A program made the translations under genes and the position numbers. The notes under the pieces are model-generated. The model had not been told where the DNA came from. It was given only the letters and a program-made list of their open reading frames with translations, and did not search any database. Below, in pieces: positions 16,404 through 26,260 of a stretch of DNA of 42,285 nucleotides; the stretch's first letter is position 1, and every line of letters begins with the position of its first letter. The DNA comes from Bog-756 sp035531955 (GTDB taxonomy: Bacteria; Actinomycetota; Acidimicrobiia; Acidimicrobiales; RAAP-2), in the NCBI GenBank assembly GCA_035531955.1, contig DATKRZ010000093.1, positions 1-42,285 of the forward strand, given 5' to 3'.

Positions 16404-16937
16404 ATGGGTCGGTGGCCGTCACGGAGCCGCCCGGCGGCTCCGCTGACCGATCGGTTGCCGGTAGTCGATATCGCGCCCACACCGGACGGACGTGGCTACT
16501 GGCTGGTGGCTGCAGACGGTGGGATCTTCTCGTTCGGTGACGCACCCTTCTACGGGTCCATGGATGGCCGACGCCTGAACGCGCCGATCGTGGGGATCAG
16601 CACCGACGACGCCACAGGGGGCTACTCGGAAGTCGCCGCCGATGGGGGGATCTTCTCGTTCGGCGCCCCGTTTCTGGGCAGCACGGGAGCAATACACCTG
16701 AACCGACCCGTCAACGGGATGGCGTCGCTCGCCGACGGGCAGGGGTACTGGTTCGTCGCCTCCGACGGAGGGATCTTCTCTGGGGGAAGCGCTCCATTCC
16801 ACGGGTCGACTGGTGGCGCGACGCTCAATGCTCCGGTAGTGGGCATGGCATCCGATCCCTCCACCGGGGGCTACTGGCTGGTGGCTTCCGACGGCGGCGT
16901 GCTCAGTTTCGGCGCCTCCTTCTACGGCGCCGGGTAG
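16404..16937 (+). pseudogene. Propeller-repeat protein fragment (second copy in window)
   Basis: The frame, open from 16368, carries about four diverged copies of the same 40-42 residue repeat as the gene at the left edge (GRGYWLVAADGGIFSFGDA, GGYSEVAADGGIFSFG, GQGYWFVASDGGIF, TGGYWLVASDGGVLSFG). There is no signal peptide or ribosome binding site. The first 16 or so codons from ATG 16404 are not repeat-like, while a FYGS-like piece (SMYGSV) lies in another frame at 16400, so the 5' end looks lost by deletion or frameshift. It ends at a TAG at 16935. It could be a short functional ORF, but a remnant is more likely. Confidence 0.55.
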
Positions 16938-17148
16938 GACCACGGGGAGGGACACCTTTGGCGGACCCACCCTCGGCCGGGTAGTTTCTCCATTCGTTGT
17001 GGCACGGGAGGGATCGACAGGCGAACGGGCGAAGCCCCGGGCCATCGGACGGTCGGGGCCCGGCGGTACCGGCAACACCCGGCCGGGACGGTGACCCCCG
17101 GCCCCGTCGGCCCCGATCTCCGGTCCCCATGAGTGGCCGGTGGCATCG
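16938..17148. other. Intergenic region before the acyl-CoA synthetase
   Basis: No gene is seen. A TAGTTT box at 16982-16987 is a possible -10. A 7-codon ORF (MSGRWHR) at 17129-17152 overlaps the next start as ATGA. Confidence 0.3.
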
Positions 17149-18642
17149 ATGACCGAACCGGTGGTCGAGGGGACTCCGTTCACCAGCCGGATCCGCGCCC
17201 TGGTCGAGGAGCAGCCCGACCTGGTGGCCGTCACGCTGGTCGACCAGCACGGGGCGACGACGGAGCTGACCTGGAAGTACCTCGATGAGCGCTCCAATCA
17301 GGTCGGCCGGGCGATGGCGGCCCGGGGGGTCGGCCTGGGCGACCGGGTGGGACTGGAGCTGCCCAATTCCGTGCCGATGGTCGAGGCGGTGCTGGCCGCG
17401 TGGAAGATCGGTGCCGCGCCCGTGCCCGTGCGCTGGGACCTTCCCGATTGGGAGCGCGAACGGGTGGCCAAGGTCCTCGACGCCGCCCTGATGGTCGGGC
17501 GCGACAGTGCCCGGCTGTTCGCCGAGGCCGACCGGCTGTCGACCGCATCGCTCCCGCTGGTGGTTTCGCCCTGGGTCAGCGGCATATGCAGCAGCGGCTC
17601 GACCGGCACGCCCAAGGTCATCATGGACCACACCCCGGCGGTGCTACTGCCCACCGCCCAGCCGTTCCCCGCCGCCTGGGGGGTCGACGTCGGCCGGCAG
17701 CGGATCCTCGTCCCCACCGCCCTCTACCACACCAACGGGTTCGCCCAGTTCACCTATCTCCTGGCCGGGGACTCGCTCACCATCATGGTCAAGTTCGACG
17801 CCGCGCTGGCGGTCGACCTCATCGAGCGGCAACGGATCACCACGGTCACCGCCACCCCGACGATGTTGGCCCGCATCGCCCGGCTCCCGGGCGTCCGCCA
17901 CCGCGACTTCTCCAGCCTGATCTGGGTCCAACAGGGAGCGGCGTCCTTCCCTCCCGCCCTGGCCCGGACCTGGATCGACCTGATCGGGGGGGAGCGGCTC
18001 TACATGTGCTACGGAATGACCGAGCGGCTCGGGCTCACCGCCATACGCGGCGACGAGTGGCTCGAGCATCCGGGGAGCATCGGCCGGGGCTTCCGGGGCA
18101 CCGAGGTCCGCATCCTCGACGAGCAGCAGCAGGAGGTGCCCACGGGTGAGGTGGGTGAGATCTACCTGCGGTCGACCACCACCGGCAAGTACGGCTATCT
18201 CGGATCCAGCCAGACCCTCCCCATGACGGCTGACGGGTTCGCCACCGCTGGGGACCTCGGGCGCCTGGACGAGGACGGCTATCTCTACATCGCCGACCGA
18301 CGCGTGGACATGATCGTCAGCGGCGGTGCCAACGTCTTCCCCGCAGAGGTCGAGGCCGCCCTGTCCGAGCATTCCGGGATCGCCGACGTGGTGGTGGTCG
18401 GACTGCCCGATCCCGAGTGGGGACGGAGGGTCCACGCCATCATCGAGCCTGCGGACCGGGCCGCACCGCCGTCGGAGGAGGACGTCCGGCTCTTCGCCCG
18501 GCAGCGCCTGGCCGCCTACAAGGTGCCGAAGTCGGTCGAGTTCGTCGGGCGCATCCCCCGCAGCGCCGCCACCAAGGTCAACCGGGCCCAGCTGGTGGCC
18601 GAGCGGGCCCCGGACGATCCCTCACCGGACCTCAGCGGCTGA
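17149..18642 (+). CDS. Acyl-CoA synthetase (AMP-binding family)
   Basis: 497 residues from ATG 17149; an in-frame GTG at 17140 is an alternative. It activates a carboxylic acid through an acyl-adenylate to the CoA thioester. All core motifs are present: the phosphate loop ICSSGSTGTPKV, YGMTERLG, TAGDLGRLDEDGYLYIADR, the hinge Arg/Asp DRRVDMIVSGGANVFPAEVE, and the catalytic Lys in RSAATKVNR. The length is typical. It converges on the thiolase gene, and the last 11 bp of the two genes overlap. Position beside thiolase, crotonase and CoA-transferase genes suggests a catabolic acid as substrate; which one is unknown. Confidence 0.9.
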   Translation: MTEPVVEGTPFTSRIRALVEEQPDLVAVTLVDQHGATTELTWKYLDERSNQVGRAMAARGVGLGDRVGLELPNSVPMVEAVLAAWKIGAAPVPVRWDLPDWERERVAKVLDAALMVGRDSARLFAEADRLSTASLPLVVSPWVSGICSSGSTGTPKVIMDHTPAVLLPTAQPFPAAWGVDVGRQRILVPTALYHTNGFAQFTYLLAGDSLTIMVKFDAALAVDLIERQRITTVTATPTMLARIARLPGVRHRDFSSLIWVQQGAASFPPALARTWIDLIGGERLYMCYGMTERLGLTAIRGDEWLEHPGSIGRGFRGTEVRILDEQQQEVPTGEVGEIYLRSTTTGKYGYLGSSQTLPMTADGFATAGDLGRLDEDGYLYIADRRVDMIVSGGANVFPAEVEAALSEHSGIADVVVVGLPDPEWGRRVHAIIEPADRAAPPSEEDVRLFARQRLAAYKVPKSVEFVGRIPRSAATKVNRAQLVAERAPDDPSPDLSG

Positions 18643-19765
18643 GGACGACGACGCTGGCGTTGGCTCCCCGGCCGATGGTGTGGGCCAGGCCGACCCTGGC
18701 CCCGGCGACCTGCCGGCCGCCGGCGTCGCCGCGCAGCTGGCGGACCAACTCCACCACCTGCCCCAGCCCCGATGCGCCGAGTGGCTCGCCCTTGGACAGG
18801 AGCCCGCCGCTGGCGTTGACCGGGAGCCGTCCGCCGAGCGCCGTCGATCCGTCGCGGATCAATGCCGCCGAGCCCCCCGGATCGCAGAGGCCCAGCTCCT
18901 CGCAGGAGAGCAGCTCGCGGGCGGCGTCGGTGTCCTGGCACTCGACCAGGTCGAGGTCGTCGGGGCCGATGCCCGCCTGGTCGTAGGCCGCCTCGGCCGC
19001 CCGGGAGGTCGGCGAGGCGACGGTGTCGTCGCACAGCCCCGAGAGCGGCGTCGACTCGCTCAGCACCGGTCCCGGCAGATGGGAAAGCACCACCGACGAC
19101 CGGAGCCGGACCCCGGTCCGCCCCCGGCCCGACCGCCGCAGCACGACGGCGGCAGCACCCTCGTTGGGCGAGCACAGCATCCACAGCCGCAGGGGCGGGC
19201 ACACCATCCGTGAGGCCAGGACGTCCTCGGCGGTGACCTCGGACCGGAACATGGCATCGGGGTTGGCCGTGCCGTGCCGGCGGTTCTTCACCACCACCGC
19301 GGCCAGATCGTCCTCGGTGACCCCGGAGGAGAGCATCAGCCGCTGGGCTCGGAGGGCGAAATAGGCGGGCGTCGACGTGAGGCCGGCGGCCTCCTGCCAC
19401 GGGTCGAAGAACGAGGAGCGGATGATCCCCTTCGGCATCTTCTCGATCCCGAAGGCGAGGACGGTCTGGTACTGGCCGCTGCGGATCGAGGCCGCCGCCA
19501 GCATCATGGCGGCCGCCCCGCTGGCGCATCCTGCTTCCACATCGATGATCGGCATCCCGGTCATCGACAGACGACCGAGCACCTTGTGCCCCGACGCCAC
19601 CCCGCCGTAGGCCGTGCCGCAGAAGGCGGCCTCGAGGCCGGACGTGCCGGCACCGGATTCCGCCACCGCGGCGCGGACCGCCTCGGCGCCGATGTCGGTC
19701 AGCGTCTTTTCGGGGAACCGGCCGAAGGGGTGGATCCCCACCCCGGCCACCTCGACGCCGCTCAT
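18632..19765 (-). CDS. Thiolase/lipid-transfer-type protein (Ltp-like)
   Basis: 377 residues; the ATG overlaps the stop of the Zn-ribbon gene (ATGA). Thiolase-fold features are IDVEAGCASGAAAMMLA with the nucleophile-position Cys, NEGAAAVVLRR, and GDTDAARELLSCEELGL-like central parts. The C-terminal end HTIGRGANASVVVL has His but not the second catalytic Cys of true thiolases. This pattern and the adjacent DUF35/OB partner match SCP-x/Ltp2-like enzymes, some of which act as retro-aldolases in steroid side-chain breakdown. Biosynthetic thiolase activity is thus less likely. It is the last gene of a four-gene minus-strand set. Confidence 0.85.
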   Translation of the reverse strand: MSGVEVAGVGIHPFGRFPEKTLTDIGAEAVRAAVAESGAGTSGLEAAFCGTAYGGVASGHKVLGRLSMTGMPIIDVEAGCASGAAAMMLAAASIRSGQYQTVLAFGIEKMPKGIIRSSFFDPWQEAAGLTSTPAYFALRAQRLMLSSGVTEDDLAAVVVKNRRHGTANPDAMFRSEVTAEDVLASRMVCPPLRLWMLCSPNEGAAAVVLRRSGRGRTGVRLRSSVVLSHLPGPVLSESTPLSGLCDDTVASPTSRAAEAAYDQAGIGPDDLDLVECQDTDAARELLSCEELGLCDPGGSAALIRDGSTALGGRLPVNASGGLLSKGEPLGASGLGQVVELVRQLRGDAGGRQVAGARVGLAHTIGRGANASVVVLSR

Positions 19766-20154
19766 GGCCCGTCGGGGGCGAACGCCCACGAGATCAGGGG
19801 CCCGTCGGAGCCGTCGCCGACGTCGTCGAGCACCAGGTGCACCGGCTGTCCGGCATGCAGGGCGCCGGCGTCGGGCTCGGTCAGCCGGGTCACCACCCGG
19901 ACACATCCCCCGAGCTCGACCACGCCGAAGCCGTAGGGGACCGGGCCCAGGTACCCGGGTGGGGCGGCGGTCACCGACGTCCACGCCCACAGGCGGCCAT
20001 CGGCCGGCAGCTCGGTCGTCTCGACGGTGTCGGCGCCGCAGTAGGGACAGGTGCCGGTGCGGGGGAAGTGCAGGCGCCGGCAGTCCCGGCACCGACCCCC
20101 GATGAGGTGGGGATCCTCCCCGGTGGTGAACAGGTCCTCCTGCACCGTGGTCAC
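19762..20154 (-). CDS. Zn-ribbon OB-fold protein (DUF35-type thiolase partner)
   Basis: 130 residues from GTG 20154. A rubredoxin-like zinc ribbon, C-x2-C and C-x2-C (GRCRDCRRLHFPRTGTCPYC), occupies residues 20-45. It is followed by an OB fold with LWAWTSVTAAPPGYLG and PYGFGVVEL. Such proteins bind thiolase-like lipid-transfer proteins and are needed for their activity. Its stop overlaps the thiolase start, which supports a complex. A TACGCT box lies 8 nt before the start, so this pair can be transcribed separately from the two genes upstream. Confidence 0.88.
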   Translation of the reverse strand: MTTVQEDLFTTGEDPHLIGGRCRDCRRLHFPRTGTCPYCGADTVETTELPADGRLWAWTSVTAAPPGYLGPVPYGFGVVELGGCVRVVTRLTEPDAGALHAGQPVHLVLDDVGDGSDGPLISWAFAPDGP

Positions 20155-20162
20155 GGGCGGGG

Positions 20163-20168
20163 AGCGTA
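20163..20168 (-). promoter_or_regulatory. -10 box of the Zn-ribbon/thiolase pair
   Basis: On the minus strand TACGCT lies 8 nt before the GTG at 20154. No ribosome binding site is seen, so leaderless. Confidence 0.4.
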
Positions 20169-20209
20169 GCAACGGCGACCGGGCCGTGGAACGGTCCGCG
20201 CCGGGGCCA

Positions 20210-21466
20210 TCAGATGATCCCGGCGCCGACGAAGGCCGCCAGCTCCTCCTCGGCCAGGCCAACCAGACCGCACCAGACCTCGCGGTTGTGCTGGCCGAGG
20301 GAGGGCGCCGGGGCCGGAGCGGACGGCCGCCGGCCGTCGAGGCGGGGGAACGGCGCCTGCTGGAGGTGGGCCCCCGCCCGGGGATCGTCGACCTCGACCA
20401 GGTCACCCCTCGCCCGCACATGGGGATCGGCGATTATCTCGGACGCATCGTAGGCCATGCCCACCGGCACACCATGGGCCACACAGGTCTCCTCCACCTC
20501 CCGGGCGCTGCGGCCGGCGGCCCAGGCGGCCACCAGGTCGTTGACGGCGTCGGCGTCTTCGACCCGGCCGGCCAACGTCGACCACCGGGGATCGTCGGCC
20601 AGCTCCGGGCGTCCCATGGCCCGGCACAGCCGCCTGAAGTTGGCGTCGGACCCGCCCACGATGCAGACGTACCGCCCGTCGGCGGTGGCGTAGTTGTCGA
20701 GCGGGGCGGAGTTGGCCAACCGGTTGCCCTGGCGTTCCCGGGTCATCCCCAGGCGATCCTGCCCGGCGATGGTCCACTCGAGGATGCGGAGGACGGCTCC
20801 GTAGAGGGGGGCGTCCACCACGCCGCCCCGCCCGGTCCCGGTGTCCGGCCGGTCGCGGCGGTAGAGGGCAGCCAGCACCGCCTCGGCCGCGAAGGTCCCG
20901 GTCAGATAGTCCGAGATGGTCACACCCGGTCGCACCGGGGGCCGGTCCGGGTAGCCGGTGATGGCCAGCAGCCCGCCGTAGGCGATGCCCATGCGGTCCA
21001 GTCCGGGACGATCCGAGTAGGGCCCGTCCTGGCCGAAGACGCTGATCCGGGCCCACACCAGCCGGGGATCGCACGCATCCGGTCCGACGCCCCACCCTTC
21101 GAGGGTCCCGGGCCGGAAGTTCTCGCAGACCACGTCGGCGGTGGCCGCCAGTCGGCGGAAGAGGTCCTGGCCCTCGGGCCGACGCAGGTCGACGGTGGCC
21201 CCCAGCCGCCCCCGGCCCTCGACCGCCCACCACATCGAGTAGTCGTCGCCGTCGGGGCCGACGGCGAAGGGCCCGATGGTCCGCATGAAGTCGCCGCCCT
21301 CGGGCTGCTCGACCTTGATGACCTCGGCCCCCATCTCACCGAGGAGCCCGGCACAGAACGGGGCACTGATCCGGGTCCCCACGTCGATGACCCGCAGGCC
21401 CGACAGCGGTGGATCGGGCTCGGCCCCGGTCCCCCCGCGCTCGGCGGGGGAGGGGGGACCGCTCAA
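20210..21466 (-). CDS. Family III CoA-transferase (CaiB/BaiF)
   Basis: 418 residues if started at the TTG (21466) that overlaps the crotonase stop as TTGA; no ATG or GTG lies before the conserved PLSGLRVIDVGTRISAPF start. Family marks follow: LGEMGAEVIKVEQPEGGD, WWAVEGRGRLGATVDLRRPEG, ENFRPGTLEGWGVG, ARISVFGQDGPYSDRPG, and a C-terminal domain with CVAHGVPVGMAYDASE. It would move CoA between acids or act as a racemase. At the position that aligns by eye with the catalytic Asp of formyl-CoA transferase, the sequence reads VVDAPLYGAVL, i.e. Gly (codon 20798-20800), so the mechanism may differ. Confidence 0.88.
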   Translation of the reverse strand: MSGPPSPAERGGTGAEPDPPLSGLRVIDVGTRISAPFCAGLLGEMGAEVIKVEQPEGGDFMRTIGPFAVGPDGDDYSMWWAVEGRGRLGATVDLRRPEGQDLFRRLAATADVVCENFRPGTLEGWGVGPDACDPRLVWARISVFGQDGPYSDRPGLDRMGIAYGGLLAITGYPDRPPVRPGVTISDYLTGTFAAEAVLAALYRRDRPDTGTGRGGVVDAPLYGAVLRILEWTIAGQDRLGMTRERQGNRLANSAPLDNYATADGRYVCIVGGSDANFRRLCRAMGRPELADDPRWSTLAGRVEDADAVNDLVAAWAAGRSAREVEETCVAHGVPVGMAYDASEIIADPHVRARGDLVEVDDPRAGAHLQQAPFPRLDGRRPSAPAPAPSLGQHNREVWCGLVGLAEEELAAFVGAGII

Positions 21467-22263
21467 CGCAGCCCCGGGAAGTCGGGTTGGCGCCGCTCCT
21501 TGAAGGCGGCCATCCCCTCGGCCATCTCGGGGGACGTGGCCGCCATGGCCTGCGCCTGGCCCTCCCGTTCGAGCGACTCGGGCAGGGTGGTCTCGAAGCT
21601 GGCGTTGAGCAGGACCTTGGACAGGCCGAGGGAACGGGTCGGCCCGGCGGCCAGGCGGACGGCGAGCTCGGAGGCGGCGGTGGACAGCTCGTCGGTGGAC
21701 GGGAAGCACCGGTAGGCCAGGCCGGCTTCGACGGCATCGGCCCCCCCCACCCGGTCGCCGAGCATGACCAGGGCCTTGGCCCGCGGCAGGCCGACGAGAC
21801 GGGGGAGGAGATAGGCGCCGCCGGCGTCGACCACCAGCCCCCAGCGGGCGAACGACCAGATGAACGACGTCCGCTCGCAGGTGAGGACGAAGTCGCAGGC
21901 CAGGGCCAGGTGGGCCCCGGGGCCGACGGCCGTCCCGTTGACGGCGGCGACGGTGGGCTTGTCGAGCTCCCACAATTCCCGGATGAACGCCTGGACGCCG
22001 ACCCGCAGGGCCTCGCTGGTGGAGCGGGGATCGAACCCCTCGCCGCCGGCGCCGCCGACCGTCGACTGCCGGAGGTCCATCCCCGAGCAGAAGGCGTCGC
22101 CGACTCCGGTGATGAGCAGCGACCGGACCTGACGGTCACTGCGGGCCCGACGCACGCAGGTGACGATCTCGTCCCGCATGGCGACGGTCAGGGCGTTCTT
22201 GGCCTCGGGCCGGTCGAGGGTCAGCCGGGCGACGTGGTCGCCGCCGACGTCGTAGCGGATCAT
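21463..22263 (-). CDS. Enoyl-CoA hydratase/isomerase (crotonase) family protein
   Basis: 266 residues from ATG 22263, which follows a TACACT -10 box by 7 nt. Crotonase fold: DRPEAKNALTVAMRDEI, the first oxyanion-hole segment GDAFCSGMDLR, the second NGTAVGPGAHLALACD, and FARWGLVVDAGGAYLLPRLVG. The C-terminal GMAAFKERRQPDFPG is typical. It could hydrate, isomerise or hydrolyse an enoyl-CoA; Asp at the VVDAGG position resembles the isomerase/PaaG-like group. First gene of the minus-strand set with the CoA-transferase. Confidence 0.9.
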   Translation of the reverse strand: MIRYDVGGDHVARLTLDRPEAKNALTVAMRDEIVTCVRRARSDRQVRSLLITGVGDAFCSGMDLRQSTVGGAGGEGFDPRSTSEALRVGVQAFIRELWELDKPTVAAVNGTAVGPGAHLALACDFVLTCERTSFIWSFARWGLVVDAGGAYLLPRLVGLPRAKALVMLGDRVGGADAVEAGLAYRCFPSTDELSTAASELAVRLAAGPTRSLGLSKVLLNASFETTLPESLEREGQAQAMAATSPEMAEGMAAFKERRQPDFPGLR

Positions 22264-22270
22264 GGGCGCC

Positions 22271-22276
22271 AGTGTA
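22271..22276 (-). promoter_or_regulatory. -10 box of the crotonase operon (leaderless)
   Basis: On the minus strand TACACT is followed after 7 nt by the ATG at 22263. It is divergent from the promoter at 22316, so one short region (22264-22330) drives both directions. Confidence 0.55.
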
Positions 22277-22315
22277 CCGACGGCCGACTTTCGGGAACGG
22301 GGCCGTCCGCTCCAC

Positions 22316-22321
22316 TACGGT
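22316..22321 (+). promoter_or_regulatory. -10 box of the CoA-transferase-like transcript
   Basis: TACGGT lies 8 nt before the GTG at 22330. Confidence 0.45.
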
Positions 22322-22329
22322 CTGCGCCT

Positions 22330-22383
22330 GTGCCCGGGAACCGGTCCGCCGATGTGCGCCCCTTCGTGAGTCCGTCCCCATGA
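22330..22383 (+). CDS. Leaderless short upstream ORF of the IpdAB-like gene
   Basis: 17 codons (GTG start, then PGNRSADVRPFVSPSP). The TGA overlaps the main ATG as ATGA (22380-22383). No Shine-Dalgarno precedes the main ATG, which fits coupled re-initiation. Confidence 0.4.
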   Translation: MPGNRSADVRPFVSPSP

Positions 22384-24074
22384 GCGCACCCGTTGTCTCC
22401 CTCGAGGAGGCGGTGCGCCGTCATGTGCGGGCGGGCGACGCCGTCCATGTGGTGACCGGCCATTCGCGGTGGACGGCGTCGGCGCGGGAGGTGGCCCGCC
22501 AGTGGTGGGGTCGGGACCCCGGGTTCACCCTGGTCATGCTCAGCCTGTCCAGCCTCGGCGCCGTGTACTTCCGGGGCGGGCTCATCAAGCGGGTGGTGAC
22601 CGGCTATTCGGGCGACGTCTTCCCCAACTTCAGCCCCAACCGGTGGTTCGGCGACGCCTACCTGAGCGGGGAGGTGGAAGTGGAGCACTGGTCGTTCCTG
22701 ACCTTCCTCCAACGCCTCGAGGCCGCGGCCCGCGGGTTGCCGGCCGTGACCACCGGGTCGCTCCGGGGATCGTCCATGGAGTCCAACCCGGGCTTCGAGG
22801 TGGTCGACTCGCCCTTCGGCGGCCAGGTCGGGCTCCTGGCCCCCTACGCGCCGGACGTGGCCCTGCTCCATGCACCCCTGGCCGACCGGGAGGGCAATGT
22901 CGCCCTCAGCCCCCCGCTGCTCGAAGGGGTGTGGGGCGTGCTCGCCGCCAGGCGCGGGGCGGTCGTGACGGTGGAGCGGATCGTGGACGACATCCGCCCC
23001 TGGGCCCACCTGGTCAAGGTCCCGGCCCACCGGGTGCTCGCCCTGTCGGAGGTGCCGCTCGGCGCCCATCCCGGCGGACTCTACGCCCCCCACCTCCCGG
23101 TGGAGGCCTACGGCGAGGACCTGGAGTTCTGGGAAGAGGCCCGTGATGCGAGCCGGAGCCCCGACTTCGACGGATGGATCCGCCGGTGGGTGCTCAACCC
23201 GGCCGACCAGGGGGAGTACCTCGGCCAATTGGGCGGGAGGCGGCTCGACCGGCTGCGCCGACGGGCGGAGCCGGACTCGTGGCGCGACGACGAGAGCGCC
23301 CATCCCCCCGACCTGGCCGCGCCCGTCGGGGCCTGGGAGAAGGCTGCGGCCTTCGGGGCCCGCCATGTCGCCTCCCGGGTGGTGGAGGGAGGGTTCGACG
23401 CCGTGCTGGCCGGGGCCGGGGTCGCCAATCTGGCCGCCTGGCTCGCTGTCCGGTCGGCCCGCCGCCGCGGGTCGGAGGCGGTCCTGACCGCCGAGCTCGG
23501 TCTGTGGGGCTACGAGCCCACGCCGGCCGACCCGTTCGTGTTCAACCACCGCAGCTTCCCGAGCGCCACCATGGTCGCCGACAGCGAGACGGTGCTCTCC
23601 ACGCTGGCCGCCGGCCCCGGCACCAGGCTGCTCGGTTGCCTGGGCGCGGCCCAGATCGACCGGTTCGGCAACATCAACTCGACGGTCATCCCCGACCGGG
23701 CCTTCCTGGTCGGGTCGGGCGGGGGCAACGACGTGGCCAGCTCGGCCGACGAAGTGGCCGTCGTGGCCACCCTGGCTGCGGGCCGCACCGTCGAGGCCGT
23801 GCCCTACATCACCTCGCCGGGGGCCAGGGTGAGGGCCCTGGTGACCGAACTGGCCACCTTCACCCGTGGGGACGGCGCCTTCGTGCTGACCGCGGTGCCC
23901 GAGGGGCCCGGGGCCCTGGACGAGCGAATCGACCGGGTCCGCCAACTGTGCGGGTGGGAGTTGGAGGTCGGAGCGATGGTGGCCGAGCTGGCGGCCCCGA
24001 CCGAAGACGAGGTCGAGGCCCTCCGCCGCTGGGATCCCGAGCAGCGCTTCCTCCGGCCCGACCCGTCGGGCTGA
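22380..24074 (+). CDS. Fused class I CoA-transferase/hydrolase (IpdA-IpdB-like)
   Basis: 564 residues. The N-terminal half (about 1-290) resembles the alpha subunit of class I CoA-transferases of the IpdA type: AVRRHVRAGDAVHVVTGHSR, GGLIKRVVTGYSGD, LRGSSMESNPGF, LLHAPLADREGNVAL. The C-terminal half (about 310-560) resembles IpdB: GFDAVLAGAGVANLAAWLA, LTAELGLWGYEP, LLGCLGAAQIDRFGNINSTV, GSGGGNDVASSADEV. IpdAB of Mycobacterium hydrolyses a ring of cholesterol-derived CoA thioesters; there the two are separate chains. Here they form one protein. ELGLWG holds a Glu at the site of the class I catalytic motif. The substrate is not known. Confidence 0.75.
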   Translation: MSAPVVSLEEAVRRHVRAGDAVHVVTGHSRWTASAREVARQWWGRDPGFTLVMLSLSSLGAVYFRGGLIKRVVTGYSGDVFPNFSPNRWFGDAYLSGEVEVEHWSFLTFLQRLEAAARGLPAVTTGSLRGSSMESNPGFEVVDSPFGGQVGLLAPYAPDVALLHAPLADREGNVALSPPLLEGVWGVLAARRGAVVTVERIVDDIRPWAHLVKVPAHRVLALSEVPLGAHPGGLYAPHLPVEAYGEDLEFWEEARDASRSPDFDGWIRRWVLNPADQGEYLGQLGGRRLDRLRRRAEPDSWRDDESAHPPDLAAPVGAWEKAAAFGARHVASRVVEGGFDAVLAGAGVANLAAWLAVRSARRRGSEAVLTAELGLWGYEPTPADPFVFNHRSFPSATMVADSETVLSTLAAGPGTRLLGCLGAAQIDRFGNINSTVIPDRAFLVGSGGGNDVASSADEVAVVATLAAGRTVEAVPYITSPGARVRALVTELATFTRGDGAFVLTAVPEGPGALDERIDRVRQLCGWELEVGAMVAELAAPTEDEVEALRRWDPEQRFLRPDPSG

Positions 24075-24100
24075 GATCCGGCCAGGAGCGGCGGGCACGT

Positions 24101-24106
24101 TAACAT
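24101..24106 (+). promoter_or_regulatory. -10 box of the acyl-CoA dehydrogenase (leaderless)
   Basis: TAACAT stands 6 nt before the GTG at 24113, with no ribosome binding site. Confidence 0.55.
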
Positions 24107-24112
24107 GCGCAC

Positions 24113-25336
<1,224 letters not shown>

Positions 25337-25394
25337 TGTGGGAGCGGGAGGGCGGTCGCTTCACCGCGCCGTCGCCTCGCCTCACCGCTATCGC

Positions 25395-26180
25395 TCAGCG
25401 CCATCTCCATTCCGGCGCCCGCTTGTCGGTGAATGCGGCGCGGGCCTCGGCCGAGTCCTCGAACGTGGACAGGCGGGCCGTGTAGTCCTGCTCGGTGCGG
25501 TAGGCCTCCTTCAGCGGGAGGTGCTCGACCCGGTTCATGGCCTCCTTGGCCAGCCGGAGGGCGATCGGGCTCTTGGCGGCCAGCTCCGCGGCCAGGGCCT
25601 GGGCGGTGGCCAGGAGCTCGGCGCGGGGCACAACGGCCCGGACCGCGCCGAGCCGGTGCAGTTCGGCCGCGGTGACCTGCTCCCCGGTGAAGTACATCTC
25701 CCTCGCCTTGTACCGGCCGACCAGCATGGCCACATGGGCGCTGGCGCCGAGCAGGCCGACGTTGATCTCGGGGGCGCCGAAGCTGGCCCCCTCCGCCGCC
25801 ACCAGGATGTCGCAGCACGCCGCGAAGGCCAGGCCGGCGCCGAGGGCCGGACCGTTGATGGCCCCGATGACCGGCACGGCACAGTCGGTGATCGCCCACA
25901 TGGCGTCGCGTGCGGCCCGGGCGGGATCGGTGACCAGGGTCGGTGGGCGCGACCCGGGGTCGGGAGGCGGCGCGCCCACCGACCGGAGGTCCACCCCGGC
26001 CATGAAGGCCCGGTCGCCGGCGGCGGTGAAGATGGCGACGCGCACCTCACGGTCGTCATCGAAGCTCCGGAAGGCGTCACGGATCTCCACCATGGTCGAC
26101 CGGTCGATGGCGTTGACCGGTGGTCGGACGAGGGTCACGGTTGCCACGTGTCCGTCGATCCCGATGGTCAGGTCGGGCAT
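25395..26180 (-). CDS. Enoyl-CoA hydratase/isomerase family protein
   Basis: 261 residues from ATG 26180. Crotonase features: VRPPVNAIDRSTMVEI, GDRAFMAGVDLRSVG (first oxyanion-hole segment), INGPALGAGLAFAACCD (second), APEINVGLLGASAH and REMYFTGEQVTAAE. It adds water to, or isomerises, an enoyl-CoA. There is no ribosome binding site; a leaderless 28-codon ORF (26254-26168) overlaps the start, so translation may be coupled to it. It converges with the acyl-CoA dehydrogenase gene, with 58 bp between stops. Confidence 0.9.
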   Translation of the reverse strand: MPDLTIGIDGHVATVTLVRPPVNAIDRSTMVEIRDAFRSFDDDREVRVAIFTAAGDRAFMAGVDLRSVGAPPPDPGSRPPTLVTDPARAARDAMWAITDCAVPVIGAINGPALGAGLAFAACCDILVAAEGASFGAPEINVGLLGASAHVAMLVGRYKAREMYFTGEQVTAAELHRLGAVRAVVPRAELLATAQALAAELAAKSPIALRLAKEAMNRVEHLPLKEAYRTEQDYTARLSTFEDSAEARAAFTDKRAPEWRWR

Positions 26181-26254
26181 GCCCGCCCCGGTGGCCGGCC
26201 GCTGCCGCGTTCCATCGGCGACATCCCGTTCGGAGGCTTGCCGGTACGCGCCAT
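26168..26254 (-). CDS. Leaderless upstream ORF overlapping the crotonase start
   Basis: 28 codons beginning MARTGKPPNGM. It starts 6 nt after a TATCCT box and ends 10 nt past the main ATG's last base, in another frame. No homology is recognised. The role as a coupling or regulatory ORF is inferred from its position only. Confidence 0.35.
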   Translation of the reverse strand: MARTGKPPNGMSPMERGSGRPPGRACPT

Positions 26255-26260
26255 CCGACG

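Noticed and set aside
17129..17152. 7-codon ORF (MSGRWHR) overlapping the synthetase start as ATGA
   Set aside because: Same layout as the three reported short ORFs, but no -10 box at leaderless distance; too short to support alone.
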